In this document: positions 22,569-35,501 of the stretch, piece after piece
Layout of the letters: each line of letters starts with the position of its first letter
How positions within the stretch are numbered: the first letter of the stretch is position 1
Source of the DNA: Viola odorata
Taxonomy: Eukaryota; Streptophyta; Magnoliopsida; Malpighiales; Violaceae
Direction of reading: 5' to 3'
Length of the DNA: 64,000 bases
NCBI GenBank assembly: GCA_963691705.1
Contig: OY829542.1
Location: forward strand, 20,508,579 to 20,572,578
Notes under the pieces: model-generated
The model's database searches: none
Told to the model about the DNA's origin: nothing
What the model saw: only the letters and a program-made list of their open reading frames with translations
Made by a program: the position numbers and the translations under genes

Positions 22569-25500
22569 TCATCTTTTGGAGAGAAACGGCTTCACAGATT
22601 CTACGACTACCTGAAACATGTCAGAAGAAAACAAATCATTTCATGAGACGCTGAACCTACATGATACGATATCATTTGACCAAGGAAACGTTTCCAAATA
22701 ATGTTGACTAAATCCATCATCAGATCAAAAAATGCAGATCAAAAAACAAAAACAAGTCCAACAGTTTTTGAAGTGAAATGAAACTTTGTGCGGTATGCTT
22801 TCCAGGAACATTATAGCTATTTGCACATTCATTCCCAACTCAAGCACCCAACAATATTATGGAAAAACTTATGTTAAGAAACATGCAGCAGGACAATGAT
22901 AAGCAGAGCTCCACAACCTAGATATGTAATTAACTACCGGTTCTGGCCAAATAGGTTTAGCACCGACAAATTCAGGCTAGGGTTCTTCTCAATTTAAATT
23001 TCAAAATTTCCTATTGTTCCTCCATATGATAAATGACAATGCTTACCCTTCCATCATAAGATAAAGAAGCAAAAATCCAAGGTTCACGAGAACTCCAAGC
23101 AAGGCCTGTAACCCAAAGATAAGACTAATTAGGTGGGTCAAGTTTAACAATGAGAGCATTTAAGATATCAGTACGAAATACCGAAATACTACTACCATAA
23201 ACACTGTCTTCATAGTCACTGTATGAATTGAGCAATGGATCAACTCGCCGTCTTGGTGATTCAACCAGACTGCTAGAAACAAAAGTATTGATGGGATTAC
23301 CTGAATCAATAAAACCATGAACTGAAAAAAAGAATCATAATAATGCTTCTAATGCATAAATAAGAAAATGACCTCTCGGACGTCAACTCATCACGAATTG
23401 ATGTAGAAGCCGACCATAAGTTAACAGTTGAATCTGTACCACCACTCTGCAAAGTACGTAACATAAAGTTGATAAATAACATATCCAGAAAACCAATGCA
23501 ATGCTTTGTTTCTAGCTATTCATCTTCATCCAAAATAGTAAGAATGATGATGATAGAAGCGCATGCTGGAAAGGGCAAAAAATGCATTCAGATTTCATAA
23601 CTTTACTGTTTATCAACTACCTACTATGTCCTCAACGTTCAAGTATGAGCAAAGGCTCTCTTCGACAAATAACCCCATGCAGAGGTCATTATGAAGCATA
23701 TAACAACTTTTGTTTTCCACCTAAGTTTAGCAATGAAATAGCGGGTAACATCCCAGAAGGGAAACAGAAACTATCCCAAGAAATAATCATATACCGCACA
23801 TCAGCTTGTGCATGTGTGTTTGTGTGTGTAAGAAGGATAGAAAGCGAACCAAAATAAGCCCATCATACTCAGGGTTACAAGTGACTGCCCATGTCCTGCC
23901 AACATTTGTAAACACAAAAGTAAGAAACATAACTTCCGGAACATGAGAAGTTTTTGAAACTGTGGAAGTGCCAGTTTAAGACATCAAAGTTATGTAAAGA
24001 TGAGACACGTGGAACTGGAAGTATATTAACAGAATGTCAACAGGTCAAGAGGGGTCAAAAGTGTACCAGTGTGAATGTCCAGGAAGCTCTTTTATAGGAA
24101 CCTTAGGCATTCTAAGATCCCATATGTGTAACCCAGATTCATCCTCTGCTGTGACCTGTAATAATTGGTTTCATAATGCGAAGAGGTATCAAAATCAGTA
24201 GTTTTACTGCTGGAAAACAAAACAAGCTGTCTAACAGGTTACTTTCATGAATTGGAGCTTTATAAATTTCACAAGAACGGTTCATAATATGAAAGCAAGA
24301 GACTATAATGTTGTTCAAGATATAACATACCCACTTCTAACACTTAAGTCTCCTAAAACAATGTTTGTACTAGTTTTCCTTTTAATTTTGGTTGAAGCAA
24401 ACAACCCTTAAAAGGATTCCATGTTGATTCTGAAAATAATTGGGACACGATAGAGAATAGAGGGATTATGGCATAAGTATAGAGCTCCAAAATTAATGGC
24501 AAATGATCCCAAAGCAAGAGGCTGCCAATCCATGTGTAATCATAAGAATAATATCCTTAACAGCTAAAATTTGTAATTAAAAGGTAATGAGACAGTCTGT
24601 AGGAAGATAAACTTGTGGCTACAAACAGCTACACTCTTACAAGTATATGTTTCTTCTTTGTGTCATAGTCAATATTTTGGACATGTGCACACTCAAGTGA
24701 ATTTGTTTTCCTGTAAAAAAGATAATCACTTTGTTACACATGACGATCAAAATACAAATCACCAAACAGAAAATAAATAAATAATAACAAACAATTAGCA
24801 GTTTCAAAATCGTCCCAAAACTTGATTGAGCCCACATACATAGATTTGTTTATACAATGGCACCTAGCTAGCAACAAGATGCTTTTTCCCAAGAAAACAA
24901 TTGTGAGAAAAAAATTATAATTTTTTTTCAAAAGAAAGAAAAAAATCGTGAATGCATTTCATTACAATATACAATAATTTTCTAAATCAAGAATAAGAAC
25001 TCTATTCAAACTTCTAACACAAACTCATCCATAAGCCAGTGATTTTCAAATGTTGGCTATGATCAAATGGATATGCAGACATCATACTTCATTGTCCGTA
25101 GATCCCAGAATTGGATTGAAGATTCACTAGTTGCTGCAACAGAATTCACATCATGTGGATCCCAAGCTCCGCCAGACAATGAATGCATACCAGCTGACTC
25201 CTTAGATTGTACCTAGAATATTTTAGTAAGACCTGAATAAGTGTTGGCTCAAGAGTGACTCACTATGACTGGGTTTTACTATCATGATCCAGAAATTTTA
25301 TATGGACAGTACCTGGGCATCTTTCCTTGAGCAATCTAAACTCCACACAAAAAGACTTTCCTCATCAATGCTGATCAACTTATCATTCCTTCCAGATGGC
25401 CACCACAGAATGCTGTTGAGTAGAAAAATATTCAGCAGATGAGCCAAACGCAAATAAGTATGCAAGAAGCAAACAGTCATACAACTTGAGTATGTGCCAT

Positions 25501-26512
25501 GCATAATTCATTCAGCTAAAAATAAGTCACTAGTCATTAAAGGGTTTGCAAAAATCAAGATTGTCATATTGTCTAGTGTGAAAACTCCAAAATTAAGTAC
25601 TTGAGATCTATCTAAACTGTTGAAAGCAAGACCTCAAACCTTCAAAACAAGTATAATTATGGATTTATGATTGCATTCTCCTAAATAGTCACCCAACTCT
25701 AACAATACATTCCAAACCTATAAAATTGATAAATCAAAAACCGCATGCATTAGAGCACGGACTAGTTAAGTTAAGCATTAATAAGCTCACCAATTGATCT
25801 TCCCAACATGAGTATCAAGGGAGGCAATTCTTTCCAACTGTGGAGAATTCAACTGCCCGTACAACTCCGGGATCTGCCATACAGCTGCTCCGTATGATTC
25901 ACCTGCAACAACACCCAGATACATCAAATCACGCTCCCCACTAAAGCCACTACTCAACTTAAACACAAGACTAGCATTGTAGAATGAACTAATTAAATCA
26001 TACAGTAGTTGACACATGATAACACTAACTAATGTCAAAACTGAAAACACTAACAGAGAATGGTGAAACTTACCAGTGGAGAAGACAGTAGAGAAGATTC
26101 GCTGATCAAAGGGACACGAAGCAAGGTCCCAGATCTCATTAGGATGAGAAAACAAACCCTCACAGAGAAGCTCAGTTCCATCAGAAGATAACCGAATCAA
26201 ATGCACCTAGTGATACACTTCATTAGATCTAAAGCGAAACAAATTAACGAAAAACAAAAGAAAGAGTGAATTCACGCAAATACCTCATTTTCTTCTCGGA
26301 GACTGAGAGTGCCAGTAATGAAGCTGGTATGATCGGTGTCTGCTTTGACATCTGATATGCATCTAGCCTGAGGATTATCATGAAATGAAGAAATTGATTA
26401 TTGAGTCAAAATGATTCGGGATCATGAAATGCATAAGATTGATTTAGGGGTTTAAGAAATGATTGACCTGATACTTGAGACCATAGCCAACACCTGTAGA
26501 TCCTCCCTGCAT
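22569..26512 (-). CDS. EIPR1: EARP/GARP complex-interacting protein 1 (TSSC1-like WD40 protein)
   Basis: Thirteen exons: 26512-26468, 26367-26284, 26206-26074, 25902-25791, 25412-25313, 25212-25088, 24710-24641, 24155-24067, 23895-23850, 23446-23373, 23272-23196, 23105-23047, 22610-22569. Total 351 aa, all GT-AG, phases closed. WD-type units are visible as AAVWQIPE, FVWSLDC, QFWDLRTM, HIWDLRMP and NLWSAS, with HSHWTWAVTCNP and AWSSREPWIFASLSYDGRV in the last blades, giving a single beta-propeller with little else. The start is MQGGSTGVGYGLKYQ. The last coding exon is only 42 bp (VVVESVKPFLSKR) and sits 436 nt beyond exon 12. EIPR1 helps the EARP and GARP tethering complexes in endosome-to-Golgi and recycling traffic in animals; the plant role is inferred from the family. 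Confidence 0.9.
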
Positions 26513-27800
26513 TGTTTTCTTTCACCACCTGATGCAGAAAATCCTCGTCTCTGCGCCGTCAATTCAACTGTTCAACGGTACTTAACGCCTTTCTTTCTTC
26601 ATTCATGATTTTTCGATTACTTTTCTAAGTTTTCTGATCAGTGCTTCTTTGATGGATAAGTTGGTGCCAACAGAGAGTTCTTTTTCTTCTTCTTAAGGCC
26701 CATATAGAAATTATTATCTGTTCAAAGCTCAAGCTCAAGTTAAAGCCCAAGCCTAACGATAAAGGACAGGTCCAAAACTCCAAATTTAAAACAGATCAGT
26801 TTTCACATAAAAATTAAACCTTCCGATAAAGAGAGGTGGTTTGACTTTTAACGTAAAAAATTCTCTTGAAAATTTATGATAAATCATCATCTTTATTTGT
26901 GTGAAAAGTAATGAAATTTAATAATTTCTATTAACACTTTGTAAGAATTACGTTAACTGTTTTCTTTGTATTACCCGTTAATAAGAAATTTGGAAGAAAA
27001 TAATTTAAATTCTCAAATCTTAATAAAAAATTATTTTCAAGTCCTTTTTTATTCAAGATTGATAAATTAATAAAGTAGATAGTAACTAATTACTCAACAA
27101 TAATTTAAAAAATGATGCACGTAGTAAAGAAAAATACGCAAATTCACTAGGATAGATTCGAGGTCTGACAATATTCAAATAAAATTAATTTCCATTTAAA
27201 AAAAGGTCAAAAAGGACCCACAAAGGAGGGAAAAAAAAACTTGAAACATTTTTCACCAACATTTTCCAACCATCAATATCCTCCATTAGAATTTAGAACT
27301 CACGTATCAATCACTAGACTGCATGTACTCCTACATATTGATCGATTTCCCTGAGATACATTGCCACAAAGAATAAATAAACTATTAACAACTAACGAAT
27401 CATGTTATTCCTCTAGATCTCTCCCCTTTCCCCCCTAAATCCTCATTGGTATTGTTTTCTTCAGCGTATCAGTAATGGCAAAACTTTCGAAAACAGAAGG
27501 AAATTTTCCAAATCTCTTTTCTCACCGACATTTATAACTATGCGAAGAAATTCACCGTCAAACTCTGAAGCTACATGAAAAAACTCATCTTCAACCGGAA
27601 ACTCTAGGAGACGGTAGGTGCTTGCAATGGATGCATCTCTTTTTTATTTCTTCCTTTTTCCTTTTCGAGGGGGGCATCGGCATCCTAGCCATTATATACA
27701 GTAGCTTGCGCCGCATAGTTAGAAGGTTTGTCACACCCATGCAGAGTGGGTAGTGGGTTAGGGTTTAAACCAGGCAGAGAAAACCCAATACGAAGCCTGC
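26513..27800. other. Intergenic between EIPR1 (5' side) and the O-fucosyltransferase gene (3' side)
   Basis: Holds the EIPR1 promoter (left) and the 3' flank of the O-fucosyltransferase family gene (right). The middle, about 26850-27250, is AT-rich and unique. No further gene or repeat is recognised. Confidence 0.5.
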
Positions 27801-30800
27801 TCAATCAGAAAGAATTTCTTCCAACTCAGGTTCCTCACTGGCGATTCCATCATAATCTAGATTTGTAGAATTGAGTAGACTATTCTCTTGAAAGATCTCT
27901 TGAAAGCCTTCCTCCACATCATCATCACGATCAGTTAATTCTTGATCGTCATCAACAGCCTGATCATCACTCGGTACATCATCCACGGGTGTTTCATCAT
28001 CGTTATTGAACTTAAGGGATGCTGAATCTTTCTTTGCCTTTGCCTTTGCCTCTGCCTCAGAATCTTCACAAATGCAGGTATGTGGGTTCTCATGAAACTC
28101 TCCTCTACCAGGCCTCACTTCCTTTGGTGCACCCATAAAACCCCTCTGGTAAGTACGAATGTTAGAGGCAAATTCCTCCCAAGTCATGTTATCTCGGTTC
28201 AAGAACAACCGGTAGAGTTTCTTGGCATTTGGACGAATGGTTGGTTTGTGACCAAAATATCCCCTGCCAATACAGATTCCTAAAATTAGTAGCTGGCGGT
28301 AGTAAATAAGCAAACCCTGAAAACAAAATGATTAAAAAAACAATTACCTCCGTCCAGCTATTATTTTAGCCATATTTCCATTATTATTGGTGACAAACAC
28401 ATCACTTTCATCACAAACAATAAAGTCTAGAGCAGCCATTCTTGAAGAAAATGAAGAAAACGGATTCAATTCCTCCTTGCTTGCTATACTCTCTTTTGTA
28501 TAGAAATTTGGGAAGAGTGCTTTTAGGGGTGCCAAAGTCTCTTCCCCTCCATATATTACCCCAGATGCCACATACATATGAACATCACTGCCATAGCCCA
28601 ACGCTCTCAGCATCATACCAATTTCATGAGGAGTGAGCGGGCATCTTCCTTGCCTTCTCACCTTGTCAGGGTTTTTCATCTGCAAATAATATATCATGCA
28701 TGTTCTATGATACCAAAGTTTGACGAGCAACGAAAGACAAATCAAAATTCACTTAACTGAAAATCACTTAGTTTTACACCCAATGCAATTAAAGCTCATT
28801 TTTATTATAGTATGCTTCTATAATACTAGATCCTTACAGACGTTTAAAGATCATGAATTACATTAAGCAAACTAACTCTCAGCAATGATATAAAATTAAA
28901 GGAGAATCCCTAGTACATTGAAATGAAAATGTAGCAATCAACAAGCATGTTTGCAAACCTTCAGGTTCAGTATTTTCCAACAGAGAAAATATTATAGTTA
29001 TTATTCTGAAGAAACTTATAGCAAGAAAACATCCTTGACACTTACATGTAAAGTTTTCCACCTCTTCCGTAAAGCACCAAGTTCTTTCCTTTCCTTATCA
29101 CCTCCTCCATAATAGCATCCTGAGAATGCCAACATATCAGGTTCAAACCTGCATCAAGAAACATTTGGTTTGCATCTATAAACCGCGTTAGGGCGATCTC
29201 ACAGAAATTCAGATCCCTTAAGCATAGACATTATTGGCTAATATTTACAATGCAATTATAACTAGCACTTGAACGCATCTTTTGTGTGTGCTTTTGTTCT
29301 AGGACAGCAACTGTGCCTTCGGTGCACAATGAGAGTAGCCCTCTCTATCACTGAATTCCATACATGCAATCATATATTTGTTTTATGCCAGTAAATACAC
29401 ACCAAAACATACAGGTGGGTAACAGAGTAAGCACAAAAAGGTATCTTTCTAACTAGAGATATAACACACATCAATGCAAAATCAATCAATTACCTAAGGT
29501 GCAAGGCAATGTATCGCTTGCTTTTCATCCTCACTCGGTGGACCAGTTTCTCACCCATTTCTCGAATAGGATCAGTAAACTTTAAAGCATTGTAGTTAAC
29601 TCTACATCTCAACTTCTGTAGTTGTGTATCCAACCTATTTGAAAGTCTATAGTCAAACTTTGAGAGCTGAATTGCCTGTCAAAATATGAGCCTAGTTAGT
29701 CACAAAATAATCAACCAAGATTTCCAAGAAAGAGACCAAATATAGAAACCAAATAGTTTGTCAAATGATGAGCCGTGTTAGTCACAAAATAACCAGCCAA
29801 GCTTTCCAGGAAAGAAACCAAATACAGAATTTGAACTCCAGCAGATTGATCATGTAAAATTCTTAATCCATGGTTTGAATTTCAGGTAGTAATGCCAAAT
29901 TCTGCAGTAGAGATAGAATGCAACAGTTCAAGCCAAATAAAAGTGAAAAGGCAGAAAAGATGCATCTTGAAAGTTACAAGGTTTCTTGCAATTTGGAATG
30001 CATGATAAATATACTACATTGCTAACATTTTTCACAGAATGTTAGTCTAAAATGTTGGCGAAAGGTTGAGACTATTAATGGCCAAAATAACTATAAAAGG
30101 GACCCACGAACTACCAAGATATTGACATCCAGGTCCCTCAGAAGTAAGTTTTGGGTTGTTGTTGTTGTTTGCTGGTGTTGCACGCGATGCTGGTGGGTGT
30201 GTGTTACCGGCCTCGAACCTGTGGCCCGTGGTTAGGCAATCTAGTGCCTTAACACTCAGAAGTAAGTTAAATAGGGAAAACGGGAATAAAACAAAACCCC
30301 TAATTAAATGTCAACAAATCTGTAAAGATGCAAGTAGCAAACTAATCGTGGTAAAACTTGTAACTAATGTACTGTTGACCTCCTCCTACAATGTCCAACC
30401 AGTTCCCACCATGTTAAATATTCAATGGTTCACTTAAATCACCCATGATATAAAAATTCAAATCACCATTTGAGCATTTCTCTGATTCTTTTTCTTCTCA
30501 AACTTGGTTTTCTATACCTAACACAGACTCATACTACATACACAAAACTAATGATTGAACAAATATTAAATGTTTTACAATTAATAAACTTGATTAGGCA
30601 ACTAAGATGATATTCCCAAATAGTCTGGAGAAAAGCAAATGCAATAGAAGAATCAACACCATAACGTCTGTTCAAGCCCAAGAGTGGGCCAGCAGTAAGA
30701 TGCAAAAAATAAACAAGCAAGACTCCTAACATTTGATCTGGGAAGTAGAACAAGTTATCATGGGTAGGTAATCAAGAGAAGAAAAAAAATTAGAACTGGA

Positions 30801-32732
30801 ACTTACATGCCTTTTCAAAAGAACAGGTAATACGCGAGTCAGGTAACATCTCTCATTACACTTCCGCGGAACGCGCATGGAACGTATAGTCCAAGTTTTC
30901 CCTGCCTTTAGTGGCAGAGATTTAATGATTTTGACATCATTTGACAGAGAAGATATAAACCAATCGACATCAAAAATCTCTGAAAAATTACTGCAAAATA
31001 CAAAGTAAAAAGTGGTTATTTGTTTTTTGATCCAAAAAAAAAAAGTGGTTATTGGTTGCTGTATAATACTTATATCCTGGAACATTAAAAACATAGTCTA
31101 CCAATTGACTTTGATAAAATCAATTCAAAATACATCAGCTATAGATTCATTTTTATTTTCTCTTTTCATAAACTGAAATTGCATATGAAGTTGTCAACTG
31201 TGCATACTAAATGACTAACCTTGCATCCTTCCAAAAAGATTTCTGGTCCAACTTTGGAACGACCAGAGTGGCATTTAAAATTCGGGCAGCAACAACAGCA
31301 TCTGTAATCTTCAAAAGTGCACATTGGAGTCTTAATACCAGATAATAACCCAAGTACTCTAATATTAAGTAGGATAACCACAAACAACATATTTGGTAGA
31401 AGGTCATAAACATCTGAAACAGTATACAGACAGTAACAGCTCAGTCAAATTCTTTAGTCTAGCAGCAAGAAGATGAGATAAAACTGTAGGAGGCTTTCTG
31501 AATTGGCAAGCCTTTTTTTTTATCAACAGATTGGCAAGCCTTAAGCAGTACATTGTACGTTTGTTTTCTGAATACATAAAGGAAGAGCTTTGCTCTTCTA
31601 GTTTTGCAGAAGCATATTGACAAGTATGTAAACAATATAAATTAGCACTTTTAGTAAATATCTTAAATGATATGGAGATTGAAGTCATGCCTGAACAGAT
31701 GAAAGAACCAAAAGTATAACAAACAATTCAACCAATTGAAGTCCAGGATCATTATGCTACATTGTGGAGGCCCACCATTACCTACATGCTTATTTCCAAC
31801 ATTCATACATACAAACAAATGATACCATGATAAACCCAAGAATGAATCATAAACCGAGCCATTGGAACAAAGCCACTATAACTTATGTCAATGTCTTATA
31901 CTTTGCAAAATCAGCAGGAAAGGCAAAAGGCACAACTATAACCATAATATATGAGAACAGGAATTACCCCAGTCCTTTGCTGATTCAGTCCTCCACTAGC
32001 AGCAATCACCAGGTACCGGTTGGGTTCTGTAACAGCAAGTGCATCTGCAATATTATCAACCAAAAAATCACCACATTAATGAAGAAAAAGAAGGTTATTT
32101 ATAAAAAATGCACAGGCAATTAAAAGAAAAGTTTACTTCTTCATTCTACTATATACATACTTGCAAAATGCTTGCCGGCATCACTACACCCGTAGAAGTA
32201 TTTGGAATTCTTGAAGCTCCAAACGTCACGATCCGATCTCTTCCCTTTTTCCTAATAAAAGGTCGCCCAAAGAAGAAAATTAGATCACACAACACTATTT
32301 CAAAAAGAGAAATAGACCAGTCAATCGAAGAAGAGAAAGCCCTCACCGGTATACTGAAAACTGGCAGCCCAACCGCACCGTCAACAGCAACATCACTATA
32401 ACTAACGCGAGACTGAACCAGAAAACAAACTGAGTGAATAAACAAAATAAACAATAAAAAGGAATACATAGCTATCATTTTTAAAACGAGGAACCAAAAA
32501 AATAAAAAGAGAGAGCTCGAAACAGGATTGGAAAGGAATGCGAGTGTACCGTTACCCCATCGCCGCGTGGTTTGTGGGAGTCAAGAGGAAGAGGAGCGAA
32601 GAAGGAGATGATGCCAAACAGGACAAGGATAGCTAGGGAAACAGCGGAGATGCGAGGGAGGAGAGAGCGGAGGCGGTTGTAAAAGGAGTGGTTGTTGTGG
32701 TTATGGTGGTGGCGGCGGCGGTGAACAGCCAT
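27801..32732 (-). CDS. O-fucosyltransferase family protein (GT106/DUF246 type), Golgi type II
   Basis: Ten exons: 32732-32556, 32412-32347, 32251-32161, 32044-31968, 31308-31220, 30990-30807, 29675-29494, 29148-29046, 28679-28348, 28263-27801. Product 587 aa; the first donor could also be at 32550/32549 (same phase, 589 aa). A short His/Arg-rich cytosolic start is followed by a signal-anchor helix (about residues 28-46, SAVSLAILVLFGIISFF). Family landmarks follow: SGGLNQQRTGITDAVVAARI, VVPKLDQKSFWKD, HLRFEPDMLAFSGC, RCPLTPHEIGMMLRALGYG, IYGGEETLAPLKALFPNF, ALDFIVCDESDVFV and GHKPTIRPNAKKL. The last roughly 80 residues are strongly acidic (Asp/Glu-rich) and look disordered. Plant members act in the Golgi; some are rhamnogalacturonan-I rhamnosyltransferases, so donor and acceptor cannot be assigned from sequence. 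Confidence 0.9.
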
Positions 32733-33226
32733 AGTTGAAGAAGGTGGTGGAGGGAGGAGTGGAGCATTTTACTTTTATTATCTCTCTTTTGTATCTGATT
32801 CCTTCCTTCCACGTATAGGCCAGGTTGGATTTTTTTTCCCAGAAAAAGGTCAGTGTGGTCCTTGTCAATTATCCCAAAAAAGGACAATTTTAAGTCTCTT
32901 CTTGGGAAAAAAGTTGTACTAATAATTTTGTAGTAACTGTTTATGGTAATTTCGAGTAAAAACAAGAAAAACAAAAAACTGACTAGCTCCTCTGTTAGTT
33001 AAAAATATGTGTTTTATTAATCACAGAAAGAAAAAGAAAAAGAAAAGACTAGTTCCTCTGTTAGTTAACCATCCACACTGCTACCGTGGAACTCATCTTC
33101 AATCTCTCTCTCAATTCTCTGTCACTACCCCCCACTCGCTCCCTCCCTCTACATTCCCTTTTCCTGGTTAACGACCCCAATTTTTTTTTAAATATTCACT
33201 GATAAACCCTAGAAAACAGAAGCTCA
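32733..33226. promoter_or_regulatory. Divergent 494-bp promoter region
   Basis: The O-fucosyltransferase gene starts leftward at 32732 and the DUF760 gene rightward at 33227, so both promoters and 5' UTRs share 494 bp. An 18-bp direct repeat, gactag(c/t)tcctctgttagtta, occurs near 32982 and 33046. A pyrimidine-rich leader (ctctctctcaattctctgtc) lies near 33105 on the plus strand. No clear TATA box stands out on either strand. Confidence 0.6.
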
Positions 33227-35501
33227 ATGAATTCACTCTCAGTAAAACCTTCATTCTTTCTACCTAAATTCCCTTCTTCTTCCTCTCCTTCGTCATCGTC
33301 TTCGAGCAGCTCCGCGATCCTTGTATCCAGCCGGCTTCGATTTTCTTCTTCGGCAACTTTTCCCAAAACGACGTTGAATTGCACCAAAACAAGGATAAAC
33401 TTAAGACTCGTTAAAGCTTACGATTCTTCCAACCCCAACAACTCCACAAATAACTCCGGTGGTGCTGATTCCAAGCCTACCAATGGCACTCTGGTAAATT
33501 TTCCATCTTGTTCTCTTTATCCGCCGGCAATCTAGATGTTTATGTGCTTCAGTTTGATTTTGCACTTGAAATCAACAGCCAAAGAGTAGGAGAGATATCC
33601 TGTTGGAGTATGTCAAGAGTGTGCAACCAGAATTTATGGAGATGTTCGTGAAAAGAGCACCCCAACAGGTTTTTGCATTTTTGCTTTGTTTGTGACGTTA
33701 TTTGAGTAGCTCTCTTTTACTGCTCTTTTTAGTGATAATTGTAGGTGGTTTTTGTTTAGGTGGTTGATGCAATGCGACAAACGGTGACTAACATGATTGG
33801 GACTCTTCCTCCCCAATTCTTTGCTGTGACAGTTACTACTGTAAGTAGTTTCTTGGTTTTTGTATTGGCATTTGAGATTATCAGCAGTATCAATCTGATT
33901 TTTCTGTTTTATTAGGTTGCGGAAAATCTTGCACAGCTCATGTATAGTATTATGATGACTGGTTATATGTTTAAGAATGCGCAATACCGTGTGGAATTGC
34001 AACAGAGTTTGGAGCAGGTTGCCCTTCCTGATGTGAAGGAAGAGGTGATTTTCCCTTGATTTTAGCTCATGTATGCTGGTTTAAGTTAATCAGTTTGACA
34101 GTTTAATGCCTTTTTCTATTACTTTCATCATCTCAGTGTATGACTGGTGGTGTGATTGCTACAGGACAAACCAGATTATGCACCTGGCACGCAGAAGAAT
34201 GTGTCTGGTGAAGTTATTAGGTGGAATAATGTTTCCGGTGTTGAGAGAGTAGATGCTAAAAAGTATATAGAGTTACTTGAAGCGGAGATTGAGGAATTAA
34301 ACAGTCAAGTTGGTAGAAAGTCTGCCAACGGACAAAATGAATTATTGGAATACCTCAAGTCTCTTGAGCCCCAAAATTTGAAGGTAAAAGACAATCATAA
34401 CTTATTTCTCTCAATTTTTTCCCACTCTATGCGATTAATAACTCAGATTAGTGGAAGATTAGATTAGTATATGATAGCTTTATCAGTTATTTTAATTGGC
34501 ATTCAGAATGCTACATGGTTTATACATCTATCATTTTATGGCCATTTTCTAGATACCATCTGTTTTCTTTTAAATCATTTTCTGAAGCACCTAACTTAGT
34601 TCAATGTCATAGGATACGTCTTGTGAAAAAGCAACCGAGCTTTACTTTCAATGACCTATTCATTATCATCTTCACATGTTGAGTGGAGTAACCATGGCTA
34701 ATTACTGGATTATGATTTTCAAGTTACAATTTTATGGTCATGTAGGACTTAACAAATAGTGCTGGAGAGGATGCTGTGCTTGCAATGAACACATTCATTA
34801 AGCGTCTATTGGCGGTCTCAGATTCTGACCAAATGAAGGTTTGGCATTCTACTGAAAACATTTGCTATACATTTTATTCGAGGCAGTGTTTCGGCAACTA
34901 AAACATCACCTTGACCAAATTTGTGCTTTGTTTCACACATATGATTTGCATTATTATGATTGTGGATTCGGATTCAGAAAAGATGAACATTTGGTAAATA
35001 GGAAATAATAATGTGTTTGGAGGAATGAACTTGTCAATGGAATGAACAGTTTAGGAAAATAGCCTAGAATTATTTTGGTCTTACTGAATAGTTTGATCGA
35101 ACAAAGAGGTTTCATGTATGGTCCTAAGTGACTCCTTACATTTTGTTGATGCTTTAACATTAGAAAAATAGCTAGAAATAGATTTTGCATATTTGTCACT
35201 ATAAACCTATAAACCTATAAACCTTAGGGCAAAGAAGATGGGCTTCTAAATGCATAGCACAGTGGCCTATTGCCATCAGGATTCTGTTTAGGTCTTTTAT
35301 TTGACAAGGTGTGGACTTAAACGTAGCGTCTGGTTGCAGGCAAGTATTACAGAAACTAGTGCTCCAGAACTTGCGAAGCTACTTTATTGGTTGATGGTCG
35401 TTGGGTACAGCATTCGCAACATTGAAGTGCGGTTTGATATGGAAAGAGTACTTGGGACTTCTCCAAAGCTTGCTGAGTTGCCTCCTGGAGAAAATCTGTA
35501 G
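33227..35501 (+). CDS. Plastid-targeted DUF760 family protein
   Basis: Seven exons: 33227-33493, 33579-33668, 33760-33840, 33916-34044, 34165-34383, 34746-34838, 35340-35501. Product 346 aa; every exon is a multiple of three, all GT-AG. Residues 1-65 are Ser/Pro/Arg-rich with almost no acidic residues (SSSSPSSSSSSSSAILVSSR), a chloroplast transit peptide. The DUF760 helical domain follows (about 92-180: SRRDILLEYVKSVQPEFMEM, MRQTVTNMIGTLPPQFFAVT, AQLMYSIMMTGYMFKNAQYR), then a coiled region (KYIELLEAEIEELNSQVGRK) and a second DUF760-like part (APELAKLLYWLMVVGYSIRN). From memory it resembles the short Arabidopsis protein At1g63610. The biochemical function of the family is unknown; a paralogous group is UV-B-responsive (MEB5.2). 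Confidence 0.88.

Noticed and set aside
22190..22654. 154-codon plus-strand frame
   Set aside because: Contains the 52-bp duplication and runs antisense into the last EIPR1 exon; no recognisable domain.
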